DNA of 64,000 nt from an uncultured Duncaniella sp. (GCA_910577335.1 CAJTMJ010000011.1:1-64000), one strand, 5' to 3'. Shown: positions 17,975 to 27,610, counted from the stretch's first letter. The notes: generated by a model from the sequence alone, not told the origin. Numbers and translations are program-made.

Positions 17975-19355
17975 ACATCAGCTCGTGTTCTATTTTTGAT
18001 ATATCCTCTTGAAGTTTCTTTTCTAACGGAAGACGTTCGTCAATCATTCGACATGCGTATAGCACCGTGGCATGGGTACGGGCAAGACGCACACCGATTG
18101 CTTTCAAGGGCATCTTGGTATGCTTTTTGGCAAGATACATCACCATTTGTCGGGCATCAGAAACCTCACGTTTACGCGACTTGGTAAAAATTTGATCAGG
18201 CTCGATATTATAGAACGAGCTTACCTGACGTGTTATAGATTCGAAATTAACTGTGCGCTTATTAAGTTTCACAGCATTTGAAAGCACCCTTCTTGCAAGA
18301 TCAACTGATATATCCTTATTCAAGAAGGTGGCATGAGCAAGCAAAGACACCACTACACCCTCAAGCTCACGGATACTCTCAGTGACATTGGATGCGATAA
18401 AATCCATTACCTCAACAGGCAATTCAAGACCGTCGTGGCTCGCCTTTTGAGAAAGCACATCTCTACGCAAGTCATAGTCGGGTTTCTCAAGCTGAGCAGT
18501 CATACCCCATTTGAAACGAGAAAGCAGACGGTCCTCCATACCTTCCATTTGCGAAGGACAACAATCACTTGACATTATCAACTGTTTGTTGTTCTGTTTC
18601 AGGTGATTGAATATATGGAAAAATGTCTTTTGGGTCTTATCCTTACCTATGAAATCCTGAATATCGTCAATGATAAGCGTATCTATACTTTGATAGAAAC
18701 TAATAAATTCATTAACCTTACTACGCTGCACGGCTGCGGTAAATTGACTTTCAAAAAGTCTGGCAGTAATATAAAGCACCCTCGCATTTGGGTTACGCTC
18801 CTTAATACGGATACCGATAGCCTGAATAAGATGGGTTTTACCTACTCCGCAGGGACCAAATACAAACAATGGGTTAAATGTCTGCAACTTAGGGTCATTT
18901 GCTATAGCCTCGCCAATTGAACGTGCAACTTTATTGCTGTCACTTATACAGTAATTCTCAAAAGTGTACTCCGGATTAAGCTGCGAATCTATTTCCTCAA
19001 CGTATGCCTCTTTAAACGGATTGGATGAAGCGCCGGGTCTCGGCTTAACAGCGGGACTCGGATGAGCACTTCCAGTACGTACTGTACTTGACGGGTCGTT
19101 TGCAACAATCGGATACTCATATATAAGCTTAATCCCATTGCCGTATATTCTTTTCAAAGTACGTCCGAGCACAGTGAAATACCTCTCTTCAAGCTGTTCG
19201 GCAAAGAACTCTGAAGGGCAGCCAAGGGTGAGCACATTGTTTTCAACGTGCTTGAAGGACAATGGGCTAAACCAATGTTCAAATTGTTCTTGGGGAAGTA
19301 TATCCTTGATTATTTCAAGGCATTTGTCCCACATTTGTGAGTAATTCTGTTGCAT
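17967..19355 (-). CDS. dnaA: Chromosomal replication initiator DnaA
   Basis: The 462-aa product has the N-terminal helicase-interaction domain, a variable linker (about 90-125), an AAA+ domain with Walker A GPCGVGKT at 167-174 and Walker B L-I-I-D-D-I, and the C-terminal DnaA-box-binding domain with the signature around ARTHATVLYA. It initiates replication by binding and melting oriC. dnaN is not adjacent in this window. Confidence 0.97.
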   Translation of the reverse strand: MQQNYSQMWDKCLEIIKDILPQEQFEHWFSPLSFKHVENNVLTLGCPSEFFAEQLEERYFTVLGRTLKRIYGNGIKLIYEYPIVANDPSSTVRTGSAHPSPAVKPRPGASSNPFKEAYVEEIDSQLNPEYTFENYCISDSNKVARSIGEAIANDPKLQTFNPLFVFGPCGVGKTHLIQAIGIRIKERNPNARVLYITARLFESQFTAAVQRSKVNEFISFYQSIDTLIIDDIQDFIGKDKTQKTFFHIFNHLKQNNKQLIMSSDCCPSQMEGMEDRLLSRFKWGMTAQLEKPDYDLRRDVLSQKASHDGLELPVEVMDFIASNVTESIRELEGVVVSLLAHATFLNKDISVDLARRVLSNAVKLNKRTVNFESITRQVSSFYNIEPDQIFTKSRKREVSDARQMVMYLAKKHTKMPLKAIGVRLARTHATVLYACRMIDERLPLEKKLQEDISKIEHELMSN

Positions 19356-19735
19356 GAGTAGTAATATGCGAGGAAACTGGCTTTAGTGTTGCAAATTTCC
19401 AAATTTATTTTGAGTAAATCAAACACTTTTTTATTTGCTTTTTGCAAACTTATTACAGCTGTTTGAATTTCAATCATTTATAAAACCCTTACATATTTAC
19501 TTAAAGTTTATATTTATATTTATATATTTATATTCCTATAATACAAGTAAATATCACACAATAAACACATTCTTTTATAATTTTAGCTTTTAGATTAACA
19601 CTTTATGAAATCCACTGAGTTACCTTATAGTTAAGCATACAATGTGGCACTATGCAAATTTATCTCTATTTAGATTCATTCCAAATAACGTGATTATGGG
19701 CATTTTTCATTTTCAATCCGTAAAATCGAGTTATG
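19356..19735. promoter_or_regulatory. AT-rich dnaA upstream region
   Basis: About 380 bp between dnaA and pgeF contain no gene. A minus-strand TAAATTTG box (19400-19407) lies ~45 bp before dnaA and probably drives it, though no -33 element is at the usual spacing. Around 19500-19535 there is a run of TTTATAT repeats. I did not find clear DnaA-box clusters, so I do not call an origin. Confidence 0.4.
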
Positions 19736-20530
19736 TCACCTCTTTATAAACGTAAATATACGTCCTGATTTCACACCTAAAACTCTCGCAGAAAAAAATT
19801 CTGACGGATGGCATTTAGTGCATAACTTATTATCAAATTGCTTGATGTTATGCTCGGCAAGTCCTAAATATATTAATTTTTCTCTGATGTAATTATGCAG
19901 ATTGACGTGTGGCTTTTCCCAATCGGTTCTTCTCTCCACACAACTATTTGGGAATACGGAAGCGACCTCCTCCCCTACCTCAAAACATTCCGAACAGATA
20001 GAGGGACCCATTGCAACTTTGATCCTGTCAGTTTTCGCACCGGCTGAAACCATTGTATCAACTACATTTTCAATAATCCCGTTTACAGACCCACGCCATC
20101 CTGCATGAGCCACACCGACTACACCTGACTTAATATCGCTTAGGACCACCGGTACACAATCGGCAGTTGACACGCCAATAACTATGTCCTTAAGTATTGT
20201 CACAATGCCGTCAACCCCTTCGAGTTGCCCATCACTTACCGGAAGACTATCTATAAGCAGTACATTTGACGAGTGTGTTTGACGGGGAACAATCAGTGAA
20301 TCCTCCGCAATCCCCATAGTCTCGCAAAACATCCTACGGCAATCTGCCACATGAGAGAGGTCGTCCCCTGAATAATGGCAGACATTAAATCCGGAGTATG
20401 GATTTGAAGCATCGGCATCCATACCTCTCGATGTAAAATATGCATCAACCTCTTCACCCACATCCAAGCGATGAAGCCAGCTTTTATCAGCAATAAAATT
20501 ATCCAAAATGGGGTTATTATTGATTTTCAT
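19736..20530 (-). CDS. pgeF: Laccase-domain protein (PgeF/YfiH family)
   Basis: The 264-aa product belongs to the multicopper-oxidase-like family now known to include peptidoglycan editing factors and purine nucleoside phosphorylases. Visible motifs are QTHSSNV, STADCVPV and HAGWRG, whose His and Cys residues form the metal site, and a C-terminal CTKCHPSEFFSAR. It probably acts in the cytoplasm on nucleosides or on mis-made cell-wall precursors. It is divergent from the DMT transporter gene. Confidence 0.92.
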   Translation of the reverse strand: MKINNNPILDNFIADKSWLHRLDVGEEVDAYFTSRGMDADASNPYSGFNVCHYSGDDLSHVADCRRMFCETMGIAEDSLIVPRQTHSSNVLLIDSLPVSDGQLEGVDGIVTILKDIVIGVSTADCVPVVLSDIKSGVVGVAHAGWRGSVNGIIENVVDTMVSAGAKTDRIKVAMGPSICSECFEVGEEVASVFPNSCVERRTDWEKPHVNLHNYIREKLIYLGLAEHNIKQFDNKLCTKCHPSEFFSARVLGVKSGRIFTFIKR

Positions 20531-20561
20531 TTTGGCATCTCTCTTTTTTGTTATACTTTTG
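20531..20561 (+). promoter_or_regulatory. Promoter of the DMT transporter gene
   Basis: TTTG at 20531-20534 and TACTTTTG at 20554-20561 are separated by 19 nt, the Bacteroidetes layout. The predicted start is about 20568, leaving a ~24-nt leader. Confidence 0.7.
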
Positions 20562-20584
20562 CGCCGTTTTTAACAATCGAAGTG

Positions 20585-20592
20585 CAAAGATA
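20585..20592 (-). promoter_or_regulatory. -7 box of pgeF
   Basis: The minus strand reads TATCTTTG, a -7 match about 55 bp before the pgeF start. No matching -33 was found. It overlaps the first base of the divergent gene. Confidence 0.45.
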
Positions 20593-21512
20593 TGAAAGAT
20601 TTTCGTCTTAAGGGCCACATAGCAATGCTTGGAGCAAATACAATGTGGGGATTAATGGCTCCAATAGCAAAAATTGTGATGGCGGCGGGAATAGTCTCTC
20701 CATTACTGATGACTAATTTCCGAATATTCGGAGCAGCAATATTATTTTGGATAACATCCCTGTTTTTGCCGAGTGAGAAAGTCACAAGACGTGATCTGCT
20801 GTTACTTGCCGGAGCCGGGATGCTCGGAATTGTATTTAATCAAGGTTGCTATATATTCGGAGTAGGTCTCACATCCCCGGGAGAAGCGTCCATAATCACC
20901 ACAACCATGCCTCTTTGGGTGATGCTACTCGCCGCATTGATTCTAAAAGAGCCTATCACATTAAAAAAGTTTGGAGGCATATTACTCGGAGGGGCTGGTG
21001 CGCTCCTACTGGTATTGAACGGAGCGAATACATCCATGAAAGGTGACAATGCGACACTTGGTGACCTGCTGGTACTTACCGCCCAACTATGTTATGCGTT
21101 ATACCTGACATTCTATAAGAATTTCATCAAAAAATATTCCGTAGTCACTCTTATGAAGTGGATGTTCACATTCGCTTCATGCGCAATGCTGTGTATATCT
21201 GTCCCGACATGGCTGTCAACCGATTGGGGCGCCATGAGCAATGTTGAAATATGGGGTATCGGATATGTGGTGATATGTGCAACCTATCTTGCATACATAT
21301 TTACAATGATAGGACAAAAGAATCTACGCCCGACACTCGTGGGGATGTATAATTATGCGCAACCTGTCGTTGCTTCAATAGTCGGCATATACCTTGGATT
21401 GGATAAATTTACACCCACAAAAATAATCGCTGTGATACTAATCTTTTCAGGCGTATATCTTGTGACAATAAGCAAAGCTGCGCAACCGTCAACTATCGGC
21501 GAAAAGGAATAG
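20592..21512 (+). CDS. EamA/DMT-family transporter
   Basis: The 306-aa integral membrane protein has ten predicted helices arranged as two EamA repeats, with the repeat signatures G-A-N-T-M-W-G near residue 13 and P-G-E-A-S near 98. Family members export or import small metabolites such as amino acids, nucleosides or drugs; the substrate cannot be read from sequence. Its 3' end overlaps the convergent TonB-domain gene by 20 bp. Confidence 0.9.
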   Translation: MKDFRLKGHIAMLGANTMWGLMAPIAKIVMAAGIVSPLLMTNFRIFGAAILFWITSLFLPSEKVTRRDLLLLAGAGMLGIVFNQGCYIFGVGLTSPGEASIITTTMPLWVMLLAALILKEPITLKKFGGILLGGAGALLLVLNGANTSMKGDNATLGDLLVLTAQLCYALYLTFYKNFIKKYSVVTLMKWMFTFASCAMLCISVPTWLSTDWGAMSNVEIWGIGYVVICATYLAYIFTMIGQKNLRPTLVGMYNYAQPVVASIVGIYLGLDKFTPTKIIAVILIFSGVYLVTISKAAQPSTIGEKE

Positions 21513-21933
21513 GAAGTATGCAATACACCGGCACAGGTGTGTTGTCAATCTCACCTGCCAACCATGGTGGCATCTGGGAGATAATTCGCACTGCTTCCCT
21601 GTTTAAAGACTCCTCCACCCCTCTGATAACTGATATATGGGAAAGAGAGCCGTCTTCATTCACCACGAAACTGCAAAGCACTCTACCCTCGATACCCTCC
21701 TGATAGGCTTCTTTCGGATAACGACGTTCGTGGTTGATAAATCTTATCATCGCATTATCTCCACCCGGAAACTGCGGCTGACGATCAACGAAGTCAAACT
21801 CATAGACATTCACGCTAATTTGTGTATGCTGAGCTTGGGTTGAAGCCGTGTTTTGGGGCTGCTGACCGAGGGTCGCAACCGGCACCAATAGCAAAACTAA
21901 TGGAAGGATTGAATGGAGAATTTTTTCGTGCAT
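21493..21933 (-). CDS. TonB C-terminal domain protein
   Basis: The 146-aa product has a signal or anchor segment (5-22) and a TonB-like C-terminal domain (about 60-143), with YPKEAYQEGIEGRVLCSFVV and the following V-x-x-D-G-S pattern. It lacks the Pro/Lys-rich periplasm-spanning linker of a true TonB. It is therefore more likely an isolated periplasmic domain than an energy transducer. Its 3' end overlaps the transporter gene. Confidence 0.85.
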   Translation of the reverse strand: MHEKILHSILPLVLLLVPVATLGQQPQNTASTQAQHTQISVNVYEFDFVDRQPQFPGGDNAMIRFINHERRYPKEAYQEGIEGRVLCSFVVNEDGSLSHISVIRGVEESLNREAVRIISQMPPWLAGEIDNTPVPVYCILPIPFRR

Positions 21934-21955
21934 AAAGGATATCTGATATACATTG

Positions 21956-21987
21956 CAAATTTAATAACAGTTGAAACTCGATGCAAG
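21956..21987 (-). promoter_or_regulatory. Promoter of the TonB-domain gene
   Basis: The minus strand carries TAAATTTG (21956-21963) with CTTG (21984-21987) 20 nt upstream, at the right distance from the gene start at 21933. Confidence 0.55.
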
Positions 21988-21990
21988 TAT

Positions 21991-22021
21991 TTTGTGATTG
22001 ATTACAATTGTTTTAATTTTG
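21991..22021 (+). promoter_or_regulatory. Promoter of porQ-cmk-ispH
   Basis: TTTG at 21991-21994 and TAATTTTG at 22014-22021 are 19 nt apart, a full consensus pair. It lies ~100 bp before the porQ start and back to back with the TonB-domain promoter. Confidence 0.7.
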
Positions 22022-22123
22022 TTGACATTTTCAAATTTTAATATCGATGTATTAAAGTACACCTATATAATAATAGCAAAATATTTTCGTTAAATATATA
22101 TTGTGGAAATTATAGAAAGACAG

Positions 22124-23137
22124 ATGAAATATATTATAGCCATTCTGATTGCTTCGGTTATCACCTTGAGCGTTAAATCAAACGCCCAAGAGTCATCGTC
22201 TGCCTATAATTTTCTTGATTTGCCAACCTCGACACTCCGATACGGTCTCGGAGGTATAAATATTTCCTCGATCGAGGACGATATAAACAGTGTGGATCAA
22301 AATCCGGGGCTGCTTGGACCGGAAATCGGGATGCAGCTTGGAATAAATTATATGCGCTATATCGGCGACAGCAATTTCACCGGCATAAAATTCGGACGAG
22401 CAGCAGGCGAGCACGGGGCATGGGCTACAGGTATACAATACTTCGGTTACGGCAAAATCAAAGGTGCAGACGTAAACGGCAATCCAACCGGCGATTTTTC
22501 GCCCAAAGATATGATATTTTCAGGCACATATTCCCATGATATTACCGGATACTGGAGAGGTGGCATAAATTTAAAATTCATCTATTCAAGTTACGACTCA
22601 TTCAACGCTATTGCCATTGCTACCGATCTCGGCGTAAATTACTTTAACCCTGAGTCCGACTTTTCATTTTCGGCTGTTATCGCAAATTTGGGAGGTCAGG
22701 TAAAACGTTTCAGAGAAAAATACGACCGTCTACCCTTCGATATCCGTCTCGGTGCATCAAAAACATTCGGATCCATACCTATTATTTGGTCTGTCACCGC
22801 ATGGAATCTGACCAAATGGTCTTTGCCATATTATGCCAATGGCGATGGCTCCGACTCTGACAATCCTACTATTAAAGATAATTTCGGGTCAAATCTTTTC
22901 CGCCATTTTGTTTTTAGTGCTGATTTTATACCATCCGATAAATTCCATATTGGGATTGGGTATAATTACAAGACTCGAACAGATATGTCAACCTACCGAC
23001 GAAATATATTATCCGGATTTTCGGCTTGTGTAGGTCTTACAGTCAAAAATTTCGCCTTGGGTGTTGCTATGGCTCAACCGCATACAGGCACTACCACCAT
23101 AATGTTGAACTTATCCACAAATCTATATGAATTCTAA
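22124..23137 (+). CDS. porQ: Type IX secretion system protein PorQ
   Basis: The product is a PorV/PorQ-type outer-membrane beta-barrel. The N-terminus shows the SSSAYNFLDLPTSTLRYGLGG pattern with INSVDQNPGLLG, typical of PorQ, which works with PorZ, PorU and PorV in attaching T9SS cargo at the cell surface. I use the ATG at 22124, which places the signal peptide directly at the start (337 aa); a GTG at 22103 would add seven polar residues. The end overlaps cmk by 11 bp, and porQ-cmk-ispH is a familiar Bacteroidales arrangement. Confidence 0.88.
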   Translation: MKYIIAILIASVITLSVKSNAQESSSAYNFLDLPTSTLRYGLGGINISSIEDDINSVDQNPGLLGPEIGMQLGINYMRYIGDSNFTGIKFGRAAGEHGAWATGIQYFGYGKIKGADVNGNPTGDFSPKDMIFSGTYSHDITGYWRGGINLKFIYSSYDSFNAIAIATDLGVNYFNPESDFSFSAVIANLGGQVKRFREKYDRLPFDIRLGASKTFGSIPIIWSVTAWNLTKWSLPYYANGDGSDSDNPTIKDNFGSNLFRHFVFSADFIPSDKFHIGIGYNYKTRTDMSTYRRNILSGFSACVGLTVKNFALGVAMAQPHTGTTTIMLNLSTNLYEF

Positions 23138-23819
23138 TAATATAATCATAGCCATCGACGGCTATTCATCATCAGGCAAAAGCACAATGGCAAAACAGCT
23201 TGCCATGAACATCGGATATCGTTATATCGATTCAGGTGCCATGTACAGAGCTGTGACACTCTATGGTATGCGCCATGGCTTAGTCACCACCGACGGCGAA
23301 GTAGATGTTCCCAAACTTATAAGCTCATTACCGGATATACATATTGACTTCCATCTTGAGGGTGACCGCCAATTCACAATGCTCAACGGTGAGAATGTGG
23401 AGAATGAAATCAGGACTTTAGGTGTATCTAATTGCGTCTCCCCTGTCGCCGCTATTCCTGAGGTCAGACATGCTCTTGTGAAAATGCAACGAGAGATGGG
23501 CGAGCGCAAGGGTATTGTCATGGACGGAAGAGATATAGGCACTGTCGTATTCCCAAATGCGGAAATGAAAGTTTTTTGCGATGCCAGCGCTGAAAGAAGA
23601 GCGGAACGCCGATACAAAGAGCTTACCGATAAGGGTGAAAAAGTCTCATACGAGGATGTGCTTGCCAATGTCATTAAACGTGACCACATCGATGAGACCC
23701 GAGATGAAAGCCCACTTAGATGCGCTGATGACGCCGTCAGACTTGACAACTCAAAGATGACGATTGATGAACAGAACCGGTGGCTGATTGACCTCTTCAA
23801 TAAAATCACAAACAGATGA
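23127..23819 (+). CDS. cmk: Cytidylate kinase
   Basis: The 230-aa product phosphorylates CMP and dCMP. The P-loop GYSSSGKST is at residues 12-20, followed by IDSGAMYRAVT and the downstream MDGRDIGTVVFPNA motif of CMP kinases. It starts inside the end of porQ and its stop overlaps the ispH start (ATGA). Confidence 0.96.
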   Translation: MNSNNIIIAIDGYSSSGKSTMAKQLAMNIGYRYIDSGAMYRAVTLYGMRHGLVTTDGEVDVPKLISSLPDIHIDFHLEGDRQFTMLNGENVENEIRTLGVSNCVSPVAAIPEVRHALVKMQREMGERKGIVMDGRDIGTVVFPNAEMKVFCDASAERRAERRYKELTDKGEKVSYEDVLANVIKRDHIDETRDESPLRCADDAVRLDNSKMTIDEQNRWLIDLFNKITNR

Positions 23820-24706
23820 CAACTGACATAACAAGCGACAAAAAACCGACAGTAGAGATTGATGCCCGATCAGGTTTCTGTCATGGTGTCGTGACAGCCA
23901 TACGCAAAGCCGAAGAGGAGCTTGAACGCAACTCGGAGCCGCTATATTGCCTTGGTGATATCGTACACAACAGTGATGAAGTGGAGAGGCTTGAGAAAAA
24001 AGGGCTCTCTACCATCACCCATGAAGACCTTGGCAGACTAAAAGGAGCAAGAGTGCTTCTTAGGGCACACGGTGAACCACCATCCACATATATTACTGCA
24101 AAAAATCAAGGTATCGAGATTGTCGATGCCACATGCCCCGTGGTATTGCAATTGCAACGTCGAATCAAAGACACGTACGACAATTCCTCCCCCCGTCCGC
24201 AGATTGTGATATATGGCAAAGCTGGACATGCTGAAGTAAACGGGCTTGTCGGACAAACCGCTGGCGAAGCCATTGTGGTGGAAAATCTCGACCAACTTTC
24301 ACGTATCGATTTCAACAAAGATATAGCGTTATATTCACAAACCACAATGTCCCTGCAAGGGCTTGATGAAATGATTAAGGAGATAACGAAACGTGTAGCT
24401 CCCGGTGTCACATTTAAATATTATGACACTATATGCCGTCAGGTAGCCAACAGGGTGAGCCATCTGCGTGAGTTCTCTTCTGCCCATGATGTAATCTTGT
24501 TTGTCGCAGGAGCAAAAAGCAGCAACGGCAAAGTTCTCTATAACGAATGTCGTAATGTGAACGAACGTTGCTACCTCGTGTCACGCGCCGGAGATTTCCA
24601 GCCTGACTGGATCATTGGAGCCGAGTCTATAGGCATTTGCGGTGCCACCTCTACCCCACGCTGGCTCATGGAACAGGTTCGGGATATAGTTAACGCTCAC
24701 ATCTGA
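23816..24706 (+). CDS. ispH: 4-hydroxy-3-methylbut-2-enyl diphosphate reductase
   Basis: The 296-aa enzyme catalyses the last step of the MEP isoprenoid pathway, yielding IPP and DMAPP. The three conserved iron-sulfur cysteines are visible at Cys22 (FCHGV), Cys107 (DATCP) and Cys207 (TICRQV), and TSTPRW near the end is also typical. It overlaps cmk by 4 bp, consistent with translational coupling. Confidence 0.96.
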   Translation: MTTDITSDKKPTVEIDARSGFCHGVVTAIRKAEEELERNSEPLYCLGDIVHNSDEVERLEKKGLSTITHEDLGRLKGARVLLRAHGEPPSTYITAKNQGIEIVDATCPVVLQLQRRIKDTYDNSSPRPQIVIYGKAGHAEVNGLVGQTAGEAIVVENLDQLSRIDFNKDIALYSQTTMSLQGLDEMIKEITKRVAPGVTFKYYDTICRQVANRVSHLREFSSAHDVILFVAGAKSSNGKVLYNECRNVNERCYLVSRAGDFQPDWIIGAESIGICGATSTPRWLMEQVRDIVNAHI

Positions 24707-24712
24707 TTTCAC

Positions 24713-25213
24713 ATGGACGATTTTGTGGCAATCGATGTTGAGACGGCAAACGGTGAACGCACATCTATATGTGCGATTGGAGCCGTAAAAGTTGTGAACG
24801 GATATATCACTGACAGATTTTATGAATTAGTGAAACCGGAACCTGAATATTATTTCAGACATTTCACGCTCAACATCCATGGCATAGGGAAAGAGGACAC
24901 CGAAAATGCCAGGACATTTGACAAGGTATGGAGGGATATTGACAAAATGATTGACAACCTGCCTCTCGTAGCCCACAACAAAGCGTTCGACGAGTCATGC
25001 ATCCGTGCGGCTCATAGGGCATACGGGATGGATTACCCGGATTATCCATTCTTTTGCACCCTTAGCACGGCTCGCCGTCTAATACCTCGCAGTCATTTAT
25101 CATCCTACTCCTTACCGTACGTATGTGACTTTTTAGGAATACCGTTTTATAATCATCACAATGCTTTGGCTGATGCGGAAGCATGTGCTAAAATCGCAAT
25201 GACACTATTATGA
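24713..25213 (+). CDS. DnaQ-like 3'-5' exonuclease
   Basis: The 166-aa product is a stand-alone DEDDh exonuclease domain: motif I D-V-E-T (residues 7-10), motif II H-N-x-x-F-D near 84-89, and motif III H-N-A-L-x-D-A-E near the end. It resembles the DNA polymerase III epsilon core without the polymerase-binding tail, and could act in proofreading, repair or RNA trimming. It begins 6 bp after ispH and overlaps the next gene by 4 bp. Confidence 0.9.
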   Translation: MDDFVAIDVETANGERTSICAIGAVKVVNGYITDRFYELVKPEPEYYFRHFTLNIHGIGKEDTENARTFDKVWRDIDKMIDNLPLVAHNKAFDESCIRAAHRAYGMDYPDYPFFCTLSTARRLIPRSHLSSYSLPYVCDFLGIPFYNHHNALADAEACAKIAMTLL

Positions 25214-25554
25214 CACTTCGACAATATCTTACAGCTACAGTAATTGTTGCATTACCCGCATTATTTGCAGGATGCAGCTGCGGATCGTCAACTGACGACG
25301 GCACCAATAAGCAAGAAAAAATCTCAAGCAAAGTAATAGACTGGAAAGCATATAACCTCGGTGCTGATCATGCCAAAGAAGTCATTAGCATAGCACATGA
25401 CGAGTCCGAACTACAGGACGCATTATTGGAGGTCCGGGCAAGAATTTCCAATATTCACAGCAAACTCGGAGCACAGTCAGCCACAGATTACGAACGAGGA
25501 TTTACCGAATACATACGCACTGAAAAGGATTCCTTGGCACGGATAATTTTCTAA
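25210..25554 (+). CDS. Small predicted lipoprotein
   Basis: The 114-aa product has an N-terminal hydrophobic segment and a lipobox L-F-A-G-C with the lipidated Cys at 22. The mature part is helical and charged with no recognised domain. It overlaps the exonuclease by 4 bp and closes the porQ operon. The function is unknown. Confidence 0.7.
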   Translation: MTLRQYLTATVIVALPALFAGCSCGSSTDDGTNKQEKISSKVIDWKAYNLGADHAKEVISIAHDESELQDALLEVRARISNIHSKLGAQSATDYERGFTEYIRTEKDSLARIIF

Positions 25555-25615
25555 AATTTTAACTTGTACTTATTAGAGGTTTTTACTACTTTTGCTATGA
25601 ACTAATTTAAACTTT

Positions 25616-25808
25616 GAACTGATTTAAATTTTTTTATTTTTTAAGATTTGATATTATTTTCGAGATGAATTATCTGCTCGATGAGGGAGCTTAGCGAGCT
25701 AAGTGACCGAAGAGATGCTGATAATTCAGCCGAAAAGAGTATCAAAGATTGAAAACAAACTGAATTTCAGCATTAGTTTAACATTCTATAAAAAGTTTAA
25801 ATCAGTTC
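25616..25808. repeat. MITE-like repeat, copy B
   Basis: This is the second copy of the element at 17181-17372, in the same orientation. The ends are GAACTGATTTAAA and TTTAAATCAGTTC, and the core (GAGCTTAGCGAGCTAAGTGA and flanks) is identical to copy A. An extra partial end, GAACTAATTTAAAC, lies just upstream at 25599-25612, as if a left end had been duplicated or another copy had decayed. It fills most of the 327-bp gap before thrC. Confidence 0.75.
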
Positions 25809-25881
25809 TTTTTACGAAAAGTCAAACATAAGCAGGAATTTACCTCATATTTTGTATTTGGTATATTTTAGATAAAAAATT

Positions 25882-27180
25882 ATGCGTTTTTACAGCACTA
25901 ACAGGCAATGTCCGGATGCCTCGCTGGAAGAGGCTGTAATGACCGGGCTTGCTCCCGACGGAGGATTGTATATGCCTTTGCATATACCCGAAATTCCCCG
26001 TGCTTTTTTCAATAATATAGGTGAAATGACCATTGCTAACATTGCATACGTGGTCGCAAACACCATTCTTGGCGATGACATTGATTCAGCTCAACTTAAT
26101 TCCATAGTCAACGACACCTTTTCTTTCGACATTCCACTTCGCAAGATAGAGAACAATATATACGCCTTGGAACTTTTCCACGGTCCCACCTTGGCTTTTA
26201 AGGATGTTGGCGCTCGTTTCCTTGCGAGAATCATAAGCCATTACGCATCTAAAATAACTGAAGACGTTAATGTGCTTGTTGCGACATCGGGAGATTCCGG
26301 CGGAGCAGTGGCAAACGGATTTCACAACGTAAGTGGAGTGAAAGTATTTGTCCTCTATCCTGAAAACAGCCTGACAGAGATGCAGAAGCAACAGTTTACC
26401 TCTCTTGGCGGTAATATTTATCCGATCGCGGTAAAAGGCACTTTTGATAATTGCCAGTTTCTTGTCAAGACAGCTTTCAATGACACTGAGCTGCGCAAAT
26501 CGATGTTGCTGACATCAGCAAATTCAATCAACATCTGCCGATTACTCCCGCAAATGTTCTATTATTTTTACGGGTTCGCTCAACTATCGGAGCTGAATGT
26601 TGACCTTGAAAATGTTGTTGTTTCAGTCCCTTGCGGCAACCTTGGTAATCTGACTGCCGGACTTTTGGCAAAGAAGATGGGACTTCCGGTAAAGAGATTC
26701 ATAGCTGCGAACAACAAAAATAATGTGTTTGCCAACTATCTTGTGAATGGTAAATTTGTTCCACGCAGGTCAACACGAACCATCGCACCCGGAATGGATG
26801 TAGGCAACCCGTCAAACTTTTCAAGAATATTGGATATGTTTGACAATGACTACAATGCCATATCCGAGCTGATAAAAGGCTATTCCTATAAAGACGAGGA
26901 GATCAAAGAGACATTAATCGACACATATTCCATTAACAGTTATCTTCTGGATCCTCATGGCGCAACTGCATTCAGAGCGCTGAAAGATGACATGAAGGAT
27001 GGAGAAGTGGGAATATTCCTTGAAACAGCCCACCCTTCAAAAATGGCTCGTATAATGAAAGATGCCACAGGTGTGGAATTTAAGACATTCAATAATACCG
27101 GCACAAAACATTCATCGAGCATACCACGCATCTCCTCCTCGTATGATTCTCTCAAAAAAATTTTACTCTCCACAACATAA
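25882..27180 (+). CDS. thrC: Threonine synthase
   Basis: The 432-aa PLP enzyme converts O-phosphohomoserine to threonine. The N-terminus has the threonine-synthase pattern L-A-P-D-G-G-L-Y, and Lys107 in LAFKDVG should bind PLP. A-T-S-G-D-S-G-G follows as part of the cofactor pocket. It stands alone, with a MITE-like repeat upstream. Confidence 0.96.
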   Translation: MRFYSTNRQCPDASLEEAVMTGLAPDGGLYMPLHIPEIPRAFFNNIGEMTIANIAYVVANTILGDDIDSAQLNSIVNDTFSFDIPLRKIENNIYALELFHGPTLAFKDVGARFLARIISHYASKITEDVNVLVATSGDSGGAVANGFHNVSGVKVFVLYPENSLTEMQKQQFTSLGGNIYPIAVKGTFDNCQFLVKTAFNDTELRKSMLLTSANSINICRLLPQMFYYFYGFAQLSELNVDLENVVVSVPCGNLGNLTAGLLAKKMGLPVKRFIAANNKNNVFANYLVNGKFVPRRSTRTIAPGMDVGNPSNFSRILDMFDNDYNAISELIKGYSYKDEEIKETLIDTYSINSYLLDPHGATAFRALKDDMKDGEVGIFLETAHPSKMARIMKDATGVEFKTFNNTGTKHSSSIPRISSSYDSLKKILLSTT

Positions 27181-27196
27181 TATCAATTATTATTGT

Positions 27197-27204
27197 TAAA
27201 TTTG
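27197..27204 (+). promoter_or_regulatory. -7 box before the 122-aa gene
   Basis: TAAATTTG matches the Bacteroidetes -7 box 38 bp before the start codon at 27242. No -33 match was seen. Confidence 0.45.
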
Positions 27205-27241
27205 CATAATACATCATCATTAATTTAAACAATTGACAATA

Positions 27242-27610
27242 ATGGCTTCAAACAAACGTTTATTAAAAAAAGAAATCCGTAATATCTGCGGAGCCCTCGC
27301 CGGGGAGTGTGTAATAGCAAAGATCACTGTCCCGGGCATCAATCCGGAGACATTGAACAAAATCATTTATGAACTCGCCGAGCTTCAGGAAAATGCATTG
27401 AAATGCGTATCTGTTGAATTTCCCCAGTCACCGAAATCATTCGCAACTGCCAAAGAATACCATGACGCCCGCACTAAATACTTCAAGGCTGCTTTCAGTT
27501 CTCTGAAAAAAGAATTTAACACTCATGTGGAAGCTATCGTAAAAGAAATGAACGATGCTCTGCCACAGGAGCAGAAGGATGCAAACAAACAAGCTTTGGC
27601 TAATAAATAA
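27242..27610 (+). CDS. Conserved small helical protein, function unknown
   Basis: The 122-aa product is Lys- and Glu-rich and predicted to be mostly alpha-helical, with no signal peptide or known motif. I start at the ATG at 27242 rather than an in-frame TTG at 27233. It ends 2 bp before the acyltransferase gene, so the two are probably cotranscribed. I do not recognise the family. Confidence 0.75.
   Translation: MASNKRLLKKEIRNICGALAGECVIAKITVPGINPETLNKIIYELAELQENALKCVSVEFPQSPKSFATAKEYHDARTKYFKAAFSSLKKEFNTHVEAIVKEMNDALPQEQKDANKQALANK

Noticed and set aside
19356..19735. Replication origin next to dnaA
   Set aside because: AT-rich repeats are present, but I could not identify a cluster of DnaA boxes by eye.
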